Shown piece after piece: positions 17,747 to 27,288 of a DNA stretch of 32,287 nt. Position 1 is the stretch's first letter; the number at the start of each line of letters is the position of its first letter. The stretch is from Desulfobulbaceae bacterium (GTDB lineage Bacteria > Desulfobacterota > Desulfobulbia > Desulfobulbales > Desulfocapsaceae), in the NCBI GenBank assembly GCA_024227155.1, contig JAAELB010000942.1, forward strand, positions 1 to 32,287. The letters are read 5' to 3'. A program made the translations under genes and the position numbers. Under the pieces are notes generated by a model. The model was not told the origin of the DNA, did no database searches, and saw only the letters and a list, made by a program, of their open reading frames with translations.

Positions 17747-19029
17747 TTATCGCCGTAACACTCGCAATACTCCTTGCTCTATTGATCATGAGTGTTCCTG
17801 TGGCCGCTGCCCTTATCATCCTGGGCTTATCCATCGGGGAGATTTTTTCTGATTATCCATTATATCGAGCCATGGGGGAGATAACCTGGTCCGCCAGTAC
17901 TGACTTCCTCCTCCTCTCAATCCCTCTTTTTGTTATGCTTGGCGAAATTCTACTGAGAGCAGGAATTGCAGAGAAGACATATAACGCTTTGAACAAGTGG
18001 CTCTCCTGGCTCCCCGGTGGTCTTTTACAGGCAAACATTGGAACCTCGGCACTTTTTGCAGCTACCTCAGGTTCTTCAGTAGCGACAGCGGCAACCATTA
18101 CCACCGTGGCCCTCCCCCAGGGAAGATTACACAATTATTCGGAAAAATTGTTTACCGGGTCTATTGCGGCGGGAGGAACCCTCGGCATACTCATCCCCCC
18201 ATCCATTAATCTGATTGTTTACGGTTTTTTAACGAATACCTCTATCCCCCGCCTCTTTCTGGCAGGTATTGTTCCCGGAATTCTGCTGGCTCTGCTCTTT
18301 ATGCTATGTCTGGCTATTGCCTGCACGATCAAACCAGATCTGGGAGGAGGAAAATTACACGTAAGCTGGAGAGAAAGATTTGAGACTCTCAAAGATCTCA
18401 TTCCGGTCCTCATTATCTTTGTAGTAGTCATAGGTTCCATCTACGCAGGGTTGGCAACACCCACTGAATCAGCAGCCCTTGGGGTTCTCGCCTCCCTTCT
18501 CCTTGCCTTACGCTATAAGGCGATCAGTATCAACTTTTTCAAACAGGTTTTTGAAGGGACAATGCGTACAAGTTCAATGATTATGCTCATCCTCATTTCT
18601 GCGAACTTTCTAAATTTTATCCTTGATTCGATCGGGTTGGCCGAGACACTGTACCAGTTCGTCAATAACCTGGGCGCATCGCCGCTCTACACCCTTCTGG
18701 TTGTCATTGCTCTCTACATTGTACTGGGATTTTTTGTAGAAACCCTCTCTCTCATGGTCATTACTGTTCCCATCGTCGCACCTATCTTGGTGAATCTGGG
18801 CTATGACCCTGTGTGGTTTGGCATATTACTTATATTGCTCATTGAAATGGCACTTATTACCCCACCCGTCGGCTTAAATCTCTATGTTGTCCAGGGGGTG
18901 AGACGAACAGGTTCAATTGTAGACGTTATGGTTGGCGCGATACCCTTTGTCTTTATGATCGCTATAATGATTGTTTTACTCATCATTTACCCTGAAATTG
19001 CTCTCTACTGCACCCAGTTCGTAATGTAA
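17743..19029 (+). CDS. dctM: TRAP transporter large permease subunit DctM
   Basis: A 428-residue, highly hydrophobic permease of the DctM family, normal in length. It is the sodium-coupled transport channel of the TRAP system. Visible family features are LLLSIPLFVMLGEILLRAG, the helical-hairpin motif FAATSGSSVATAATI (about 105-119), AAGGTLGILIPPSINLIVYG (about 145-164) and LATPTESAALGVLASLL, with a closing LITPPVGLNLYVVQG loop. About 11-12 membrane segments are expected. It overlaps dctQ by ATGA behind an AAGGTGG ribosome site. The substrate may be 5-oxoproline or a related acid given the divergent oxoprolinase, but this is inference. Confidence 0.95.
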   Translation: MIIAVTLAILLALLIMSVPVAAALIILGLSIGEIFSDYPLYRAMGEITWSASTDFLLLSIPLFVMLGEILLRAGIAEKTYNALNKWLSWLPGGLLQANIGTSALFAATSGSSVATAATITTVALPQGRLHNYSEKLFTGSIAAGGTLGILIPPSINLIVYGFLTNTSIPRLFLAGIVPGILLALLFMLCLAIACTIKPDLGGGKLHVSWRERFETLKDLIPVLIIFVVVIGSIYAGLATPTESAALGVLASLLLALRYKAISINFFKQVFEGTMRTSSMIMLILISANFLNFILDSIGLAETLYQFVNNLGASPLYTLLVVIALYIVLGFFVETLSLMVITVPIVAPILVNLGYDPVWFGILLILLIEMALITPPVGLNLYVVQGVRRTGSIVDVMVGAIPFVFMIAIMIVLLIIYPEIALYCTQFVM

Positions 19030-19447
19030 ATCGACAAGAGATATTTAAACCTTAAATGTAATTGCTCTCCCTCCCATCCCGCCGAAACAAAATGGTAAAC
19101 GCTGTAAGGTTGCCAAGTCAGACGTTCACAATCTGTGGGAGCGACTGAAGATTAGATTGAAAAAAACTTGAGATGGTGTGGTGAGTTGTCACCCCATTGG
19201 TTCACTTTGAATCACCCCATTAGGGGAATCTTTAGAGAATGTACAAATTCATTGCTCACTTCGGTCTTTCAAATAACTTAGATATTATTTTCTGCGTTTT
19301 TGTGGCAGAATTAACTTCAAACTTTAATTCCTGCATTCGAGGTCACTCCCATTTCTAGTCTTGTCCCCTTTGTCACGAGTTGGTATTTTAGCCGCCAGAC
19401 TCTTAAGCAACATCCCATATTTATATTTTCAGGAGCATGACAATATT
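19030..19447. other. Intergenic region with repeat scraps, no intact gene
   Basis: No supported gene lies between dctM and the EamA permease. Two traces are visible. The direct near-repeat TCACCCCATTGG (19189-19200) and TCACCCCATTAG (19212-19223), 23 bp apart, contains TTTGAATCACCCC, which recurs at 27320-27332. It looks like the terminal multi-repeat of an IS21-type element, but that is only a resemblance. A scrap of the CTAA repeat family is annotated separately at 19283-19309. Confidence 0.45.
19283..19309 (-). repeat. Fragment of the CTAA/two-hairpin repeat family
   Basis: These 27 bases are identical to 27129-27155 inside the hydrolase-interrupting copy, and cover the AAAATAAT arm and loop region (CTGCGTTTTTGTGGCAG) of the large hairpin. 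The flanking sequence diverges at once and neither CTAA end nor the small hairpin is present, so this is a decayed or truncated copy about 130 bp upstream of the EamA permease. Confidence 0.65.
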
Positions 19448-20350
19448 ATGACCACCCTCTGGCTATACACGACTGTTGTGCTCATATGGGGTTCATCGTG
19501 GATTATGGTTAAGAATCAAATCGGCGTTGTTCCAGCTGAGGTATCTGTGGCATATCGCATCGGTATTGCCGCAGCAATATTATTTGGATGGGCTCTTTTC
19601 AAAAAACTTCCCCTGCGCTTTTCACTCAAGAATCATCTTTTCATGATTTTGCAGGGGACCATGATTTTTTCCACTAATTTCTTCCTCTTCTATCTTGCCG
19701 CAGCCCACCTCACTACTGGACTTATTGCAGTTGTCTTCTCCACGGCTTCGATCATCACCATCCTATTGAGTGCTCTGCTGTATCGCAAAATGCCCTCCCC
19801 ATCAATCTGTGGGGGAGCTCTCCTTGGCGTTGCTGGCATTGGAATTATCTTTCACTACCAGTTAGCACAATTCAGTTTCCAATCGGGAGCTGGGCTGGGG
19901 CTACTACTCTCCCTGGCCGGCACTTTTTGTTTTTCCCTTGGTAGTATCGTCTCTTCACGAAACAGATTGGCTGGTCTTCCCATTTGTGGCAACATGGCGT
20001 GGTCAATGCTCTATGGAGTTTTCCTTTTATGCATTTTTGTGGTTCTACGGGGCCAGCATTTCAATTTTGATTTCTCTTTAGCCTATATCTCCTCTCTGGC
20101 CTATCTTACTATTGTCGCCTCACTCATTGGCTTTGCCGCTTATTTCGCACTTCTCAATCGAATAAGTGCTGAACAGGCAGCTTACGCCACTGTCTTTTTT
20201 CCAGTAGTGGCCCTGACTCTTTCTATCTTTTTTGAGAACTATCAATGGACCATATCCACCAGCCTGGGGGTTATGCTGACAATTGGAGGGAACATTCTCG
20301 TTCTCCGTTTGCCTTTACGTCCTGATCATTTCAGACGTGACCGTGATTAA
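19448..20350 (+). CDS. EamA/DMT-superfamily permease
   Basis: A 300-residue membrane protein with ten expected helices in two EamA repeats, typical of drug/metabolite exporters (amino-acid, nucleotide or small-metabolite efflux). The first repeat starts LWLYTTVVLIWGSSWIMVK, with the family's W-G-S-S-x motif. The second holds GTFCFSLGSIVSSRNR and ISAEQAAYATVFFPVVALTL near its end. The start at 19448 is preferred over upstream in-frame codons because the upstream 29 residues are not membrane-like and AGGAG lies at 19431-19435, although 12 bases is a long spacing. The substrate is unknown. It is intact, unlike the permease scrap at 1331-1498. Confidence 0.88.
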   Translation: MTTLWLYTTVVLIWGSSWIMVKNQIGVVPAEVSVAYRIGIAAAILFGWALFKKLPLRFSLKNHLFMILQGTMIFSTNFFLFYLAAAHLTTGLIAVVFSTASIITILLSALLYRKMPSPSICGGALLGVAGIGIIFHYQLAQFSFQSGAGLGLLLSLAGTFCFSLGSIVSSRNRLAGLPICGNMAWSMLYGVFLLCIFVVLRGQHFNFDFSLAYISSLAYLTIVASLIGFAAYFALLNRISAEQAAYATVFFPVVALTLSIFFENYQWTISTSLGVMLTIGGNILVLRLPLRPDHFRRDRD

Positions 20351-20423
20351 CTGCATCCAAAAAACACACTATAATTTTCTGATATTGCAAATAATATCGA
20401 AAACACCAGCTCAGCAAACATCA

Positions 20424-23252
20424 TTATGCATCCAGTACTTTTCGAATCAACTTGGCAATATCCTTCTTCGCAAGTGGTTTTAATGCAAACGCTTTTATAC
20501 CCATAGATTTTGCCTTCTCCTCAGAAATAATAGTGGAATAGCCAGTGCAAAGGATAATGGGAATATCAGGACGAATCTGTAGCATTCTTCTACTCAGGTC
20601 ACTACCCGTCATACCAGGCATTGTCTGGTCTGTAATAACAAGATCGACCTGATCAAGTTGGTCTTGAAAAGTCTTTAAAGCCTCAAGACTGTTTTGTCTT
20701 ACAGTAACGTGGTACCCGAGCCTTTCGAGCATGGTTTTACCCATCTTGGCAAGTATTTCTTCATCGTCAACAAATAGAATCCTTTCTTTGCCAGTTGGAA
20801 TCTGGTCACTAATCTCGTTTGCTGGTAATACTTCCGTCTCTATGACGGGCAAAAAGACATGGAACACTGCTCCTTCACCAAGCTCGCTGTAAAGTGAAAT
20901 AAATCCACCATAGCTTTTCACAATTCCATGGGCTATTGACAGACCCATCCCTGTGCCCTTACCGACCTCTTTTGTGGTGAAAAAGGGATTGAAAATCTTA
21001 TCCTTAACCATTGGCGATACACCTTGACCAGAGTCACCAATTGATATTTGAATAAAAGTTCCTTCTACCACATCTGGCTCGTGCACAAGATCTTCCCTGC
21101 TGAGTGTCATCTCTTTTAACGATATATCAAGTGTTCCACCTGTCATTTCCATGGCATGAAAAGCATTTGTACAGAGGTTCATCAGTATTTGATGGACTTG
21201 AGTCGGATTGGCAAAAATAAGGCCAGTTTTGGGTGTAATATTTTGATTAATCTCTATGGTAGCAGGCAATGACGGGCGTAACAGCTTTATCGTTTTATTT
21301 ACAATATTGGCAGGTTCTAAAGGCATACGTTCTGTATCGTCCTGACGGCTGAACTCGAGTATTTGCGACACAAGTTTTTTTGCTCTATTCCCTGCCTCTA
21401 ACACCTCAGCTAAATCATTTGAGATGGTTGACCCTGGTTGACATTCATCCTTAGCCATTTCAGCATAACCAAGAATTGCTGAAAGGATGTTGTTAAAGTC
21501 ATGCGCAATCCCACCCGCTAATGTGCCAATTGCCTCCATTTTTTGGGATTGATGCAAACGTGATTCCAGATATTTTTTCTCTTTTTCGCCCTGTTTTTGC
21601 TCGGTGATATCTATGATGTTACCAAGAACTTTAACAATCTTGCCATTATTCAATATGGGTTTGGCAACTGTCCTGATCCATACCCTCCGCCCATCTGCTG
21701 TGGTGAACGGAAATTCATAATCATACCCCACCCCCTCCTTGCAACATTTTTGAAATGCATCCTGTATAAAAGCAAGATCTGCAGGGTTATAACACTCCAA
21801 ACTCTTTTTAATGTGCTCGGAGCTGCCAGGTTCAAACTCATCAGCTTGAAGACCATGAATTCGATAAACCTCTTCTGTCCAAAACATAGTTTGATTTTTC
21901 ACGTCCCATTCCCATCCTCCAATTTTAGCCAGTTCCTGGGTTGACCGCAAAAGCTCTTCGCTCTTCCTCAAATCCTTTTGAGCCTGTTTTTTCCCCTCCA
22001 GCATCTCGTTGGTTGCTATGGCAATATCTTTGAATTCTTGAAATTGAATATCATTGGGGTTAATAGTAGTTGACTCACTACTGGATTTACTCAAAAAGGA
22101 CAAAAATGTATCAACTGATTTTTGAATTTGACTGGAGATACGCCTGGACCAAAAATAAATCAAACCGAATAATACCAGCATGGTCAGTAAACTTCGGGTG
22201 ATTCTTTTTTTTAACCCATTAAATAATTTCAGCTTATTGCTTGCAATTGTTTCTTCAATTGTATCAACATAAACTCCCGCTCCTATCGTCCAGCCCCACT
22301 CAGAAATTCCTTGCACAAATGAAATCTTAGGGGATGGCACAGACGTGTTCAACTTGTTCCATGAATACTTCACAAAGCCACCTGAAGGATTTTCAACAGC
22401 TTTTCTCTGTTCCTGTATAATTTTCACACCATTAGGGTCGGTAAGATCCCAAAGGCTCACGGTCTTTTCAGAAATTTCACCATTGGAAAAAAGTGAATCT
22501 CCTCGATAGGTGCTTCCAAAAAAATAACCTTCTGTTCCAAACCTCAAACTAACAATTCGCTCGAGAATTTCTTCTTGAAATTGTTTTTTGACTTCATCAA
22601 GATATTCGCCCGTACCAAAATACCAATTCAGTGGTTTAAAATATTTTATGAAAGAAATTTTAGGGAATGGTACAGATGATTCTACCCCGGGCTTCGCCCA
22701 GAAGTCCTTAACAAAACCCTCATTATTTGCTTTAATAATGTCAATCTCGTCCTGAATAACAAAATTACCTTTTGCATCTTGCAAACCAAGTAGATCTTTT
22801 CCTTCAAACTCTGGGTTAATGGGGTACAATTGTTCGACCCCATCCATTGAAGCAGCAAAGTAATATCCACGACCATCATTAAATCTAATCGTCCTTAACG
22901 CGTCCTTGATCATTTTCTTAATTTCAGAGAGATCTTTTGAATCCACGTTTTGTATATAAATATTCATCGCTATCTGGTGAGCTTCATACACTCGCTCTTT
23001 AAGGGCTGCTTTAAGTTTTTCTTCGGATCGTTGCCTCATATTGTTGATATAAGTTACAACTCCGGAAACTTCCTTTTTCAGTATTAGTTTTTGGGAATGA
23101 AAATGCTCTGAGCGTAAAGACTTTGATTCTGTCTCGAACTCGGAATATTCATAATCTACCCAAATCAGACACCACAACCCAATTGAAACAAAAACAATGA
23201 GAATCATCCGATTCAAAAATTTGGTTTTAATACTCGACTTGCCTTTCCACAT
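20424..23252 (-). CDS. Double-Cache PAS hybrid histidine kinase
   Basis: A 942-residue membrane sensor kinase. TM1 is about 15-33 and a periplasmic tandem Cache_2-like sensor about 45-335. The two Cache units carry parallel motifs: GRGYYFAAS...YPINPEFEGKDLLG, FPKISFIKYFKPLNWYFGTG, and EGYFFGSTYRGD, SPKISFVQGISEWGWTIGAG. TM2 is about 352-368. A PAS/PAC pair (about 430-552, IGGWEWDVKNQTMFWTEEVY) follows. HisKA has His584 in GGIAHDFNN, the HATPase has GDSGQGV and GTGMGLSIAHGIV, and a C-terminal receiver (about 822-942) has Asp875 in ITDQTMPG. Cache_2 tandems often bind small organic acids. It stands alone, convergent with the EamA permease and without an adjacent response regulator. Ligand and output are unknown. 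Confidence 0.93.
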   Translation of the reverse strand: MWKGKSSIKTKFLNRMILIVFVSIGLWCLIWVDYEYSEFETESKSLRSEHFHSQKLILKKEVSGVVTYINNMRQRSEEKLKAALKERVYEAHQIAMNIYIQNVDSKDLSEIKKMIKDALRTIRFNDGRGYYFAASMDGVEQLYPINPEFEGKDLLGLQDAKGNFVIQDEIDIIKANNEGFVKDFWAKPGVESSVPFPKISFIKYFKPLNWYFGTGEYLDEVKKQFQEEILERIVSLRFGTEGYFFGSTYRGDSLFSNGEISEKTVSLWDLTDPNGVKIIQEQRKAVENPSGGFVKYSWNKLNTSVPSPKISFVQGISEWGWTIGAGVYVDTIEETIASNKLKLFNGLKKRITRSLLTMLVLFGLIYFWSRRISSQIQKSVDTFLSFLSKSSSESTTINPNDIQFQEFKDIAIATNEMLEGKKQAQKDLRKSEELLRSTQELAKIGGWEWDVKNQTMFWTEEVYRIHGLQADEFEPGSSEHIKKSLECYNPADLAFIQDAFQKCCKEGVGYDYEFPFTTADGRRVWIRTVAKPILNNGKIVKVLGNIIDITEQKQGEKEKKYLESRLHQSQKMEAIGTLAGGIAHDFNNILSAILGYAEMAKDECQPGSTISNDLAEVLEAGNRAKKLVSQILEFSRQDDTERMPLEPANIVNKTIKLLRPSLPATIEINQNITPKTGLIFANPTQVHQILMNLCTNAFHAMEMTGGTLDISLKEMTLSREDLVHEPDVVEGTFIQISIGDSGQGVSPMVKDKIFNPFFTTKEVGKGTGMGLSIAHGIVKSYGGFISLYSELGEGAVFHVFLPVIETEVLPANEISDQIPTGKERILFVDDEEILAKMGKTMLERLGYHVTVRQNSLEALKTFQDQLDQVDLVITDQTMPGMTGSDLSRRMLQIRPDIPIILCTGYSTIISEEKAKSMGIKAFALKPLAKKDIAKLIRKVLDA

Positions 23253-23686
23253 AGTCTTTCCATATCCTTGTTAAGGAGTGTGATAATCATCTCACATCAG
23301 AGTACCTTTACGGGCAGCAAATTCAAGCCGTGGGGTCTCAACCCACTGCTATTCCGAACAAGACAGAAATGAAAATGCAAAGCCAATTTTCTGTGCTTGG
23401 CAAGGGCCTGCTTCTTTTCAAATGTATCAATACCATATAAGAAAGATCCTATGTTGCTCTTTGAAGAAAAAAATATATGCTTTTCCGAGAGTCCATCTTG
23501 AATAAACGTCATCCACTTCCTCAAAGTTTTCGTTACCACACTGATTTTTTCCGTTAAGACTGTTATTCCTTGGTGAAAACAAATATTTTGATATAACTTT
23601 AGATGTACAATAATTTTTTCCGATTGTTAAGCAGACAAAGAAAACCAAAACATACGTAAACCGTTAACTGCAAAAGGGAGATTCGA
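23253..23686. other. Intergenic region, no recognisable gene
   Basis: This 434-bp divergent region separates the Cache kinase from the propeller protein. Short minus-strand frames are open across 23297-23648 but lack any recognisable motif or ribosome site, and I do not support them as genes. A GGGAG ribosome site for the propeller gene lies at its right end. No convincing repeat or terminator was seen. Confidence 0.5.
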
Positions 23687-25972
23687 GTGAGATTGATCTT
23701 GAGAAATACTAAAAAAAGCGTTTACTTATCATCGTCATTACTTACTTTTATCGCCTTTGCAGCAACTACCTTTCTCACGTTATCCCTCCAAGCTGCTGAA
23801 CTCCCCAGTTGGTATCGAATACGTACTAACAGTATCCCACACCAGCCAAATAATGTGATTACTGACGCACAGGGAGGGGTATGGGTTACCGCTCAGGACG
23901 GGACCGAATATGAACCCGGATTATGGTATCATGCACTTACAGCTGGTTCCGGTGAATTTCAATATTTCACGAACAACCGTAGAAATAATTACCTTGCACC
24001 AGGATACAGCTCCCTAGTAGAAAAACCTGAGCTTGATACCAGTCTGTTGTATGCAACTCAAGACAACCAGAACAACACCTGGTATGCTTTGAAAAACCGG
24101 ACAGTACTGTGCGAAAAAGGTGACGGTAGCTGGCTCACTTTTACTATGCAGGACACATCCTACCTCGGTGGGGACACGACCAATGTAGACAGTGTCCACC
24201 GGATTCGATTGATAGATGGTCAACCCGCGGCAGGTCAAGCCAAGCTTCTTATTTCAGCAAGAGGAGTGATCCACCTGGATGCCGATTTCAATGTAGTGCC
24301 ACCATCAAGAGTTGTGTATGACAACTACAACAATTCATTTATCAACGATGTTCTCATTGACAGTCAGGGACGATTCTGGATTGCCAGCAACAACGGGGTA
24401 GAAAAAGGGACAAGTCTTCTCAATACCGTCTGGATAGATGATGACAGTGATCTCTTAGCCCCGCCTCTCTACACACCAATTACCCGGATTGAAGAAGATA
24501 CTCTTGGAAACATTTGGCTCGCATCCAATGCCTACGGTGCAAGTGGCATATACTGTTATACGGTTAACGACGAATGGGAAAAATACGATTTGTCCACAAT
24601 CACTGAATTATTGTCCGCAAGCAACCAGGTCTACGACCTCAGTCAGGGAAGCTCAGGCTCCCTATGGATTGGCGCTATTGGCAGCGGGCTGATTCACTAT
24701 TCTCCTGTAGCAACAGGCAGTAAATGGAGTCGAACTACAGGTGCCCAACTTGGATTGGAAAGCGAACAACTTATTAGTTTGGCATCAACGGATGAAGGCC
24801 TCTGGTTCGTCTCAGGCTATAATCCCAGTGTCTCTGGTAATGGCACTGGGGTTCATTATTTAACCTTTGATCAAACCGGTCAACCCCAGGTGGAATCCTC
24901 AACCTACCGGGGGCAAAGCACCAGCCTCACCAGCAATCGAATAAACATGGCCGCTGCGGACAAAAGCGGAGGAGTCTGGTTTCCTGCCTACGACGACCCT
25001 AGCATTGCCAGGCTAAAAACTGATGGTTCATGGGTGCAATATCTTGGAGGTATTGGGAACCAACTTTTTGGAAGCTCCAGCATTATCGCAGCAGCCGTTG
25101 ACAGCAACAACTTAATCTACTTGGCCCCTCAAAACTTACCCCCTGTCGCATACGACATCAACAGTGAACAACTGGTGACTCTACCCAATTTCCCATATTC
25201 AGAGGCCTATTACTATGGGCTCCATATCGATATAAACAACGGTAAATGGTTTTGTGGTGCCTTCGGAGTGTACTATCTCAATCCGGGCAACACAGCATGG
25301 ACCCGTTACAATTCCATAGAAAATCCTGGCTCTTTTGCCGATAACTATGTCGAAGCTGTACTTGTAGACGATGCCCAAAATGCTTGGTTTTCAACAAGAT
25401 ATGGTCTCACTTTGATGAAAAATAATCCCGAAGGTGGCAGCCCGGAATGGTTTCTGTTTGCTCGGGACGATCAACATTCAGGATACACTGCCAACAGTTA
25501 CCGGGTGCTTGTAGATGACAATGGACAGGTATGGAATACAGACAAGCAGCAATTCGACTCAGAAACGAATACCTGGGCAGCAGTTACGAATACCAGTGCT
25601 TACGACAGCAGACATCTACGTTTTCTAAATGGCAGAATACCAGCCAACATGGACATGACTGGAGCTCTGCCTGATGTAACGACTACAGCTCAGGATTCCA
25701 TGACCATTGACACCAAAGGACAGGTCTACTTTGCAGGAGGGATGGTCGGGCCATCATCTGTTAATGCCGGGATTGTTGTACGTTCACCGGTTACAGGCGA
25801 CATAGATCGAAATTGTCTCATTCAACTGGATGATGCTCTGTATGGCCTGATGATTATAAGTGGTCTATCTTCACCCGCACAAGCGTATCCCGTGGAAGTG
25901 GATAGTGATGGAAAAATTGGTTTGGTGGAAACACTTTTCATTCTCCGGTCTCTCGCAGAGATGCAAGAGTAA
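23687..25972 (+). CDS. Exported beta-propeller protein with C-terminal dockerin-like module
   Basis: A 761-residue secreted protein starting at GTG, 7 bases after GGGAG. A signal peptide spans about 1-37 (basic start, hydrophobic core, SLQAAE cleavage region). The body (about 40-690) is a series of propeller blades of the two-component-regulator-propeller type, with recurring D-x-x-G-x-x-W units such as DAQGGVWVTAQDG, DSQGRFWIASNNG, DTLGNIWLASN and DDAQNAWFSTRYG. The C-terminus (about 703-757) has two EF-hand-like segments, DIDRNCLIQLDDALYGL and VDSDGKIGLVETLFILRSL, resembling a dockerin or calcium-binding repeat. No kinase domain follows, so it is a free extracellular or periplasmic sensor or binding protein. 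The same module type opens the Cys-repeat protein at 29579. Confidence 0.82.
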   Translation: MRLILRNTKKSVYLSSSLLTFIAFAATTFLTLSLQAAELPSWYRIRTNSIPHQPNNVITDAQGGVWVTAQDGTEYEPGLWYHALTAGSGEFQYFTNNRRNNYLAPGYSSLVEKPELDTSLLYATQDNQNNTWYALKNRTVLCEKGDGSWLTFTMQDTSYLGGDTTNVDSVHRIRLIDGQPAAGQAKLLISARGVIHLDADFNVVPPSRVVYDNYNNSFINDVLIDSQGRFWIASNNGVEKGTSLLNTVWIDDDSDLLAPPLYTPITRIEEDTLGNIWLASNAYGASGIYCYTVNDEWEKYDLSTITELLSASNQVYDLSQGSSGSLWIGAIGSGLIHYSPVATGSKWSRTTGAQLGLESEQLISLASTDEGLWFVSGYNPSVSGNGTGVHYLTFDQTGQPQVESSTYRGQSTSLTSNRINMAAADKSGGVWFPAYDDPSIARLKTDGSWVQYLGGIGNQLFGSSSIIAAAVDSNNLIYLAPQNLPPVAYDINSEQLVTLPNFPYSEAYYYGLHIDINNGKWFCGAFGVYYLNPGNTAWTRYNSIENPGSFADNYVEAVLVDDAQNAWFSTRYGLTLMKNNPEGGSPEWFLFARDDQHSGYTANSYRVLVDDNGQVWNTDKQQFDSETNTWAAVTNTSAYDSRHLRFLNGRIPANMDMTGALPDVTTTAQDSMTIDTKGQVYFAGGMVGPSSVNAGIVVRSPVTGDIDRNCLIQLDDALYGLMIISGLSSPAQAYPVEVDSDGKIGLVETLFILRSLAEMQE

Positions 25973-26300
25973 TATACTGAGAAAATAGCGTACCCGGCAC
26001 GATAAATGAGGACTGAGATCTAACCCAGTAGACCGTCCATTAAACCTCCAATGGTTCAAACGGTGTACGGTGACGCTTGTTATGCTTTTCCTCCCATACA
26101 GCAAGTCGCATATTGTATACCTCTCTGAGTTAAACTATAAGTTTTTTAGAAAAAGGCGGACGAGTCTATTGTCCAGTTTTTTGCGCCATCAAGACTCCGA
26201 AAGGTTAGCGCAGACTCCGAACTTACCAATTGCAAAATCCAGGTACTATACTTGAAAAAGACTTATCTCGTGTCCTTTTAGCCTGTGGAAAACTGACTGT
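25973..26300. other. Intergenic region with an unplaced coding scrap
   Basis: No gene is supported. On the minus strand 26040-26126 is open and reads as a plausible hydrophilic C-terminus (VYNMRLAVWEEKHNKRHRTP, ending FEPLEV and TAA), but there is no start region and I do not recognise the family. It may be the tail of a lost gene. No terminator was found for the convergent genes either side. Confidence 0.35.
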
Positions 26301-27288
26301 CTAAAGATGCTTTTGATACCAGTCTGTCGCTAAACCAGCAAACTTTGATAACCATGGATCTTTGTAAGGCACAAAATGAGTAATTGGGAAAATTGATAAT
26401 GATTTCGGTTCCAGCGCTCTATCATACGTTTCCTTAACCGTATTAATAGGTATAAGGTTGTCATGTTCTCCTGCTATCAACAAAAGGGCAGTCGGGGCCA
26501 TTAAATGTATCAAGCTAACAGGGTCAAACTCACGCACCTTCTCTAAAGACTCTACCGTTATCTTGTTAGTCCAATTTGGAGCGAACTCTTTGAACTCCAT
26601 ATACCATTCAAATGCCACATCATCGGGGAAAACGCTTGGCTCTCCTTTAGGAGAAACCACCTTCAAATGATTAAGACTTCCAGTCTCATAGCGATATATG
26701 CGATCACCGATCAACGATTTCCCAGCTAGATCCCATTGATCAGGAGCTCTGGCACGACGGGACTCTGCATTAAGGGTCGATGGAACCTGGGCTACGACAG
26801 CCTTCACCCGTTTATCGTGAGTACCAACGTAAAGACAGAGTCCTCCACTGTATGAGGTTCCCCAAATTCCAATACGATTACAATCCACTTCAGGTCGATG
26901 GGATAACCAGGTAATGGCATTGCGATAATCTTCTACCATTTCAAGTGCAAAGACCTGGTTCCGTGGTTCACCTTCACTTTCGCCCCAGAATCGGTAATCG
27001 AAAACTAGTGTTACAAAACCTGCAGCTTCAAATTTTTCGGCAAATCCCGCAAGCCCCATTTCTTTAACGCCAGCAAATCCATGGGCCATAACAATCCCGG
27101 GAACAGCGCCTTTTTTAGCACCTTAGAAATTATTTTCTGCGTTTTTGTGGCAGAAAATAATTTCGTGAAGGTACTTATCCAAGCATTTTAGAAAGTTCCG
27201 ATCTATTCGGGTTAGGCAGAACATCTGGAATGTATAGCCAACCACGGCAGAGCGATTCTTTGCTTTTGAATTCTATATTCTGTCGCAT
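26301..27288 (-). pseudogene. Alpha/beta hydrolase gene interrupted by a mobile repeat
   Basis: The intact gene would encode a 296-residue alpha/beta hydrolase. The ATG at 27288 follows GTGGAGG and gives MRQNIEF...RGWLYIPDVL, the usual first strands. At codon 25 the repeat (27115-27215) intervenes and brings a stop. The frame resumes beyond it as KKGAVPGIVMAHGFAGVKE through to the end. Catalytic residues are present downstream: Ser in GIWGTSYSGG (residue 79 counted from the internal ATG at 27089), Asp in AGEHD (210) and His in ITHFVP (238). The total span of 988 bp minus 97 bp is 891 bp, or exactly 297 codons. An N-terminally truncated product from 27089 would lack the first strands, so it is probably inactive. 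Substrate unknown; the dienelactone hydrolase/xylan-esterase type is likely. Confidence 0.9.
27115..27215 (-). mobile_element. CTAA-flanked two-hairpin repeat inserted in the hydrolase gene
   Basis: On the minus strand CTAA (complement of 27212-27215) starts the unit, followed by CCGA-loop-TCGG (27198-27210), a spacer with ATGCTTGGATAAG, and a large hairpin. That hairpin has perfect 15-bp arms GAAATTATTTTCTGC (27126-27140) and its complement (27150-27164) around a 9-base loop. The unit ends with CTAA (complement of 27115-27118). The unit is 97 bp. Relative to 12493 and 31631 it lacks a 17-base internal segment. Both hydrolase halves join in frame when one unit is removed, so this is a genuine insertion. 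No transposase is encoded; movement would need one from elsewhere. Confidence 0.9.

Noticed and set aside
23297-23648. Minus-strand frames upstream of the Cache kinase as a small gene
   Set aside because: No ribosome site, no recognisable motif, and two competing frames of similar length; treated as intergenic.
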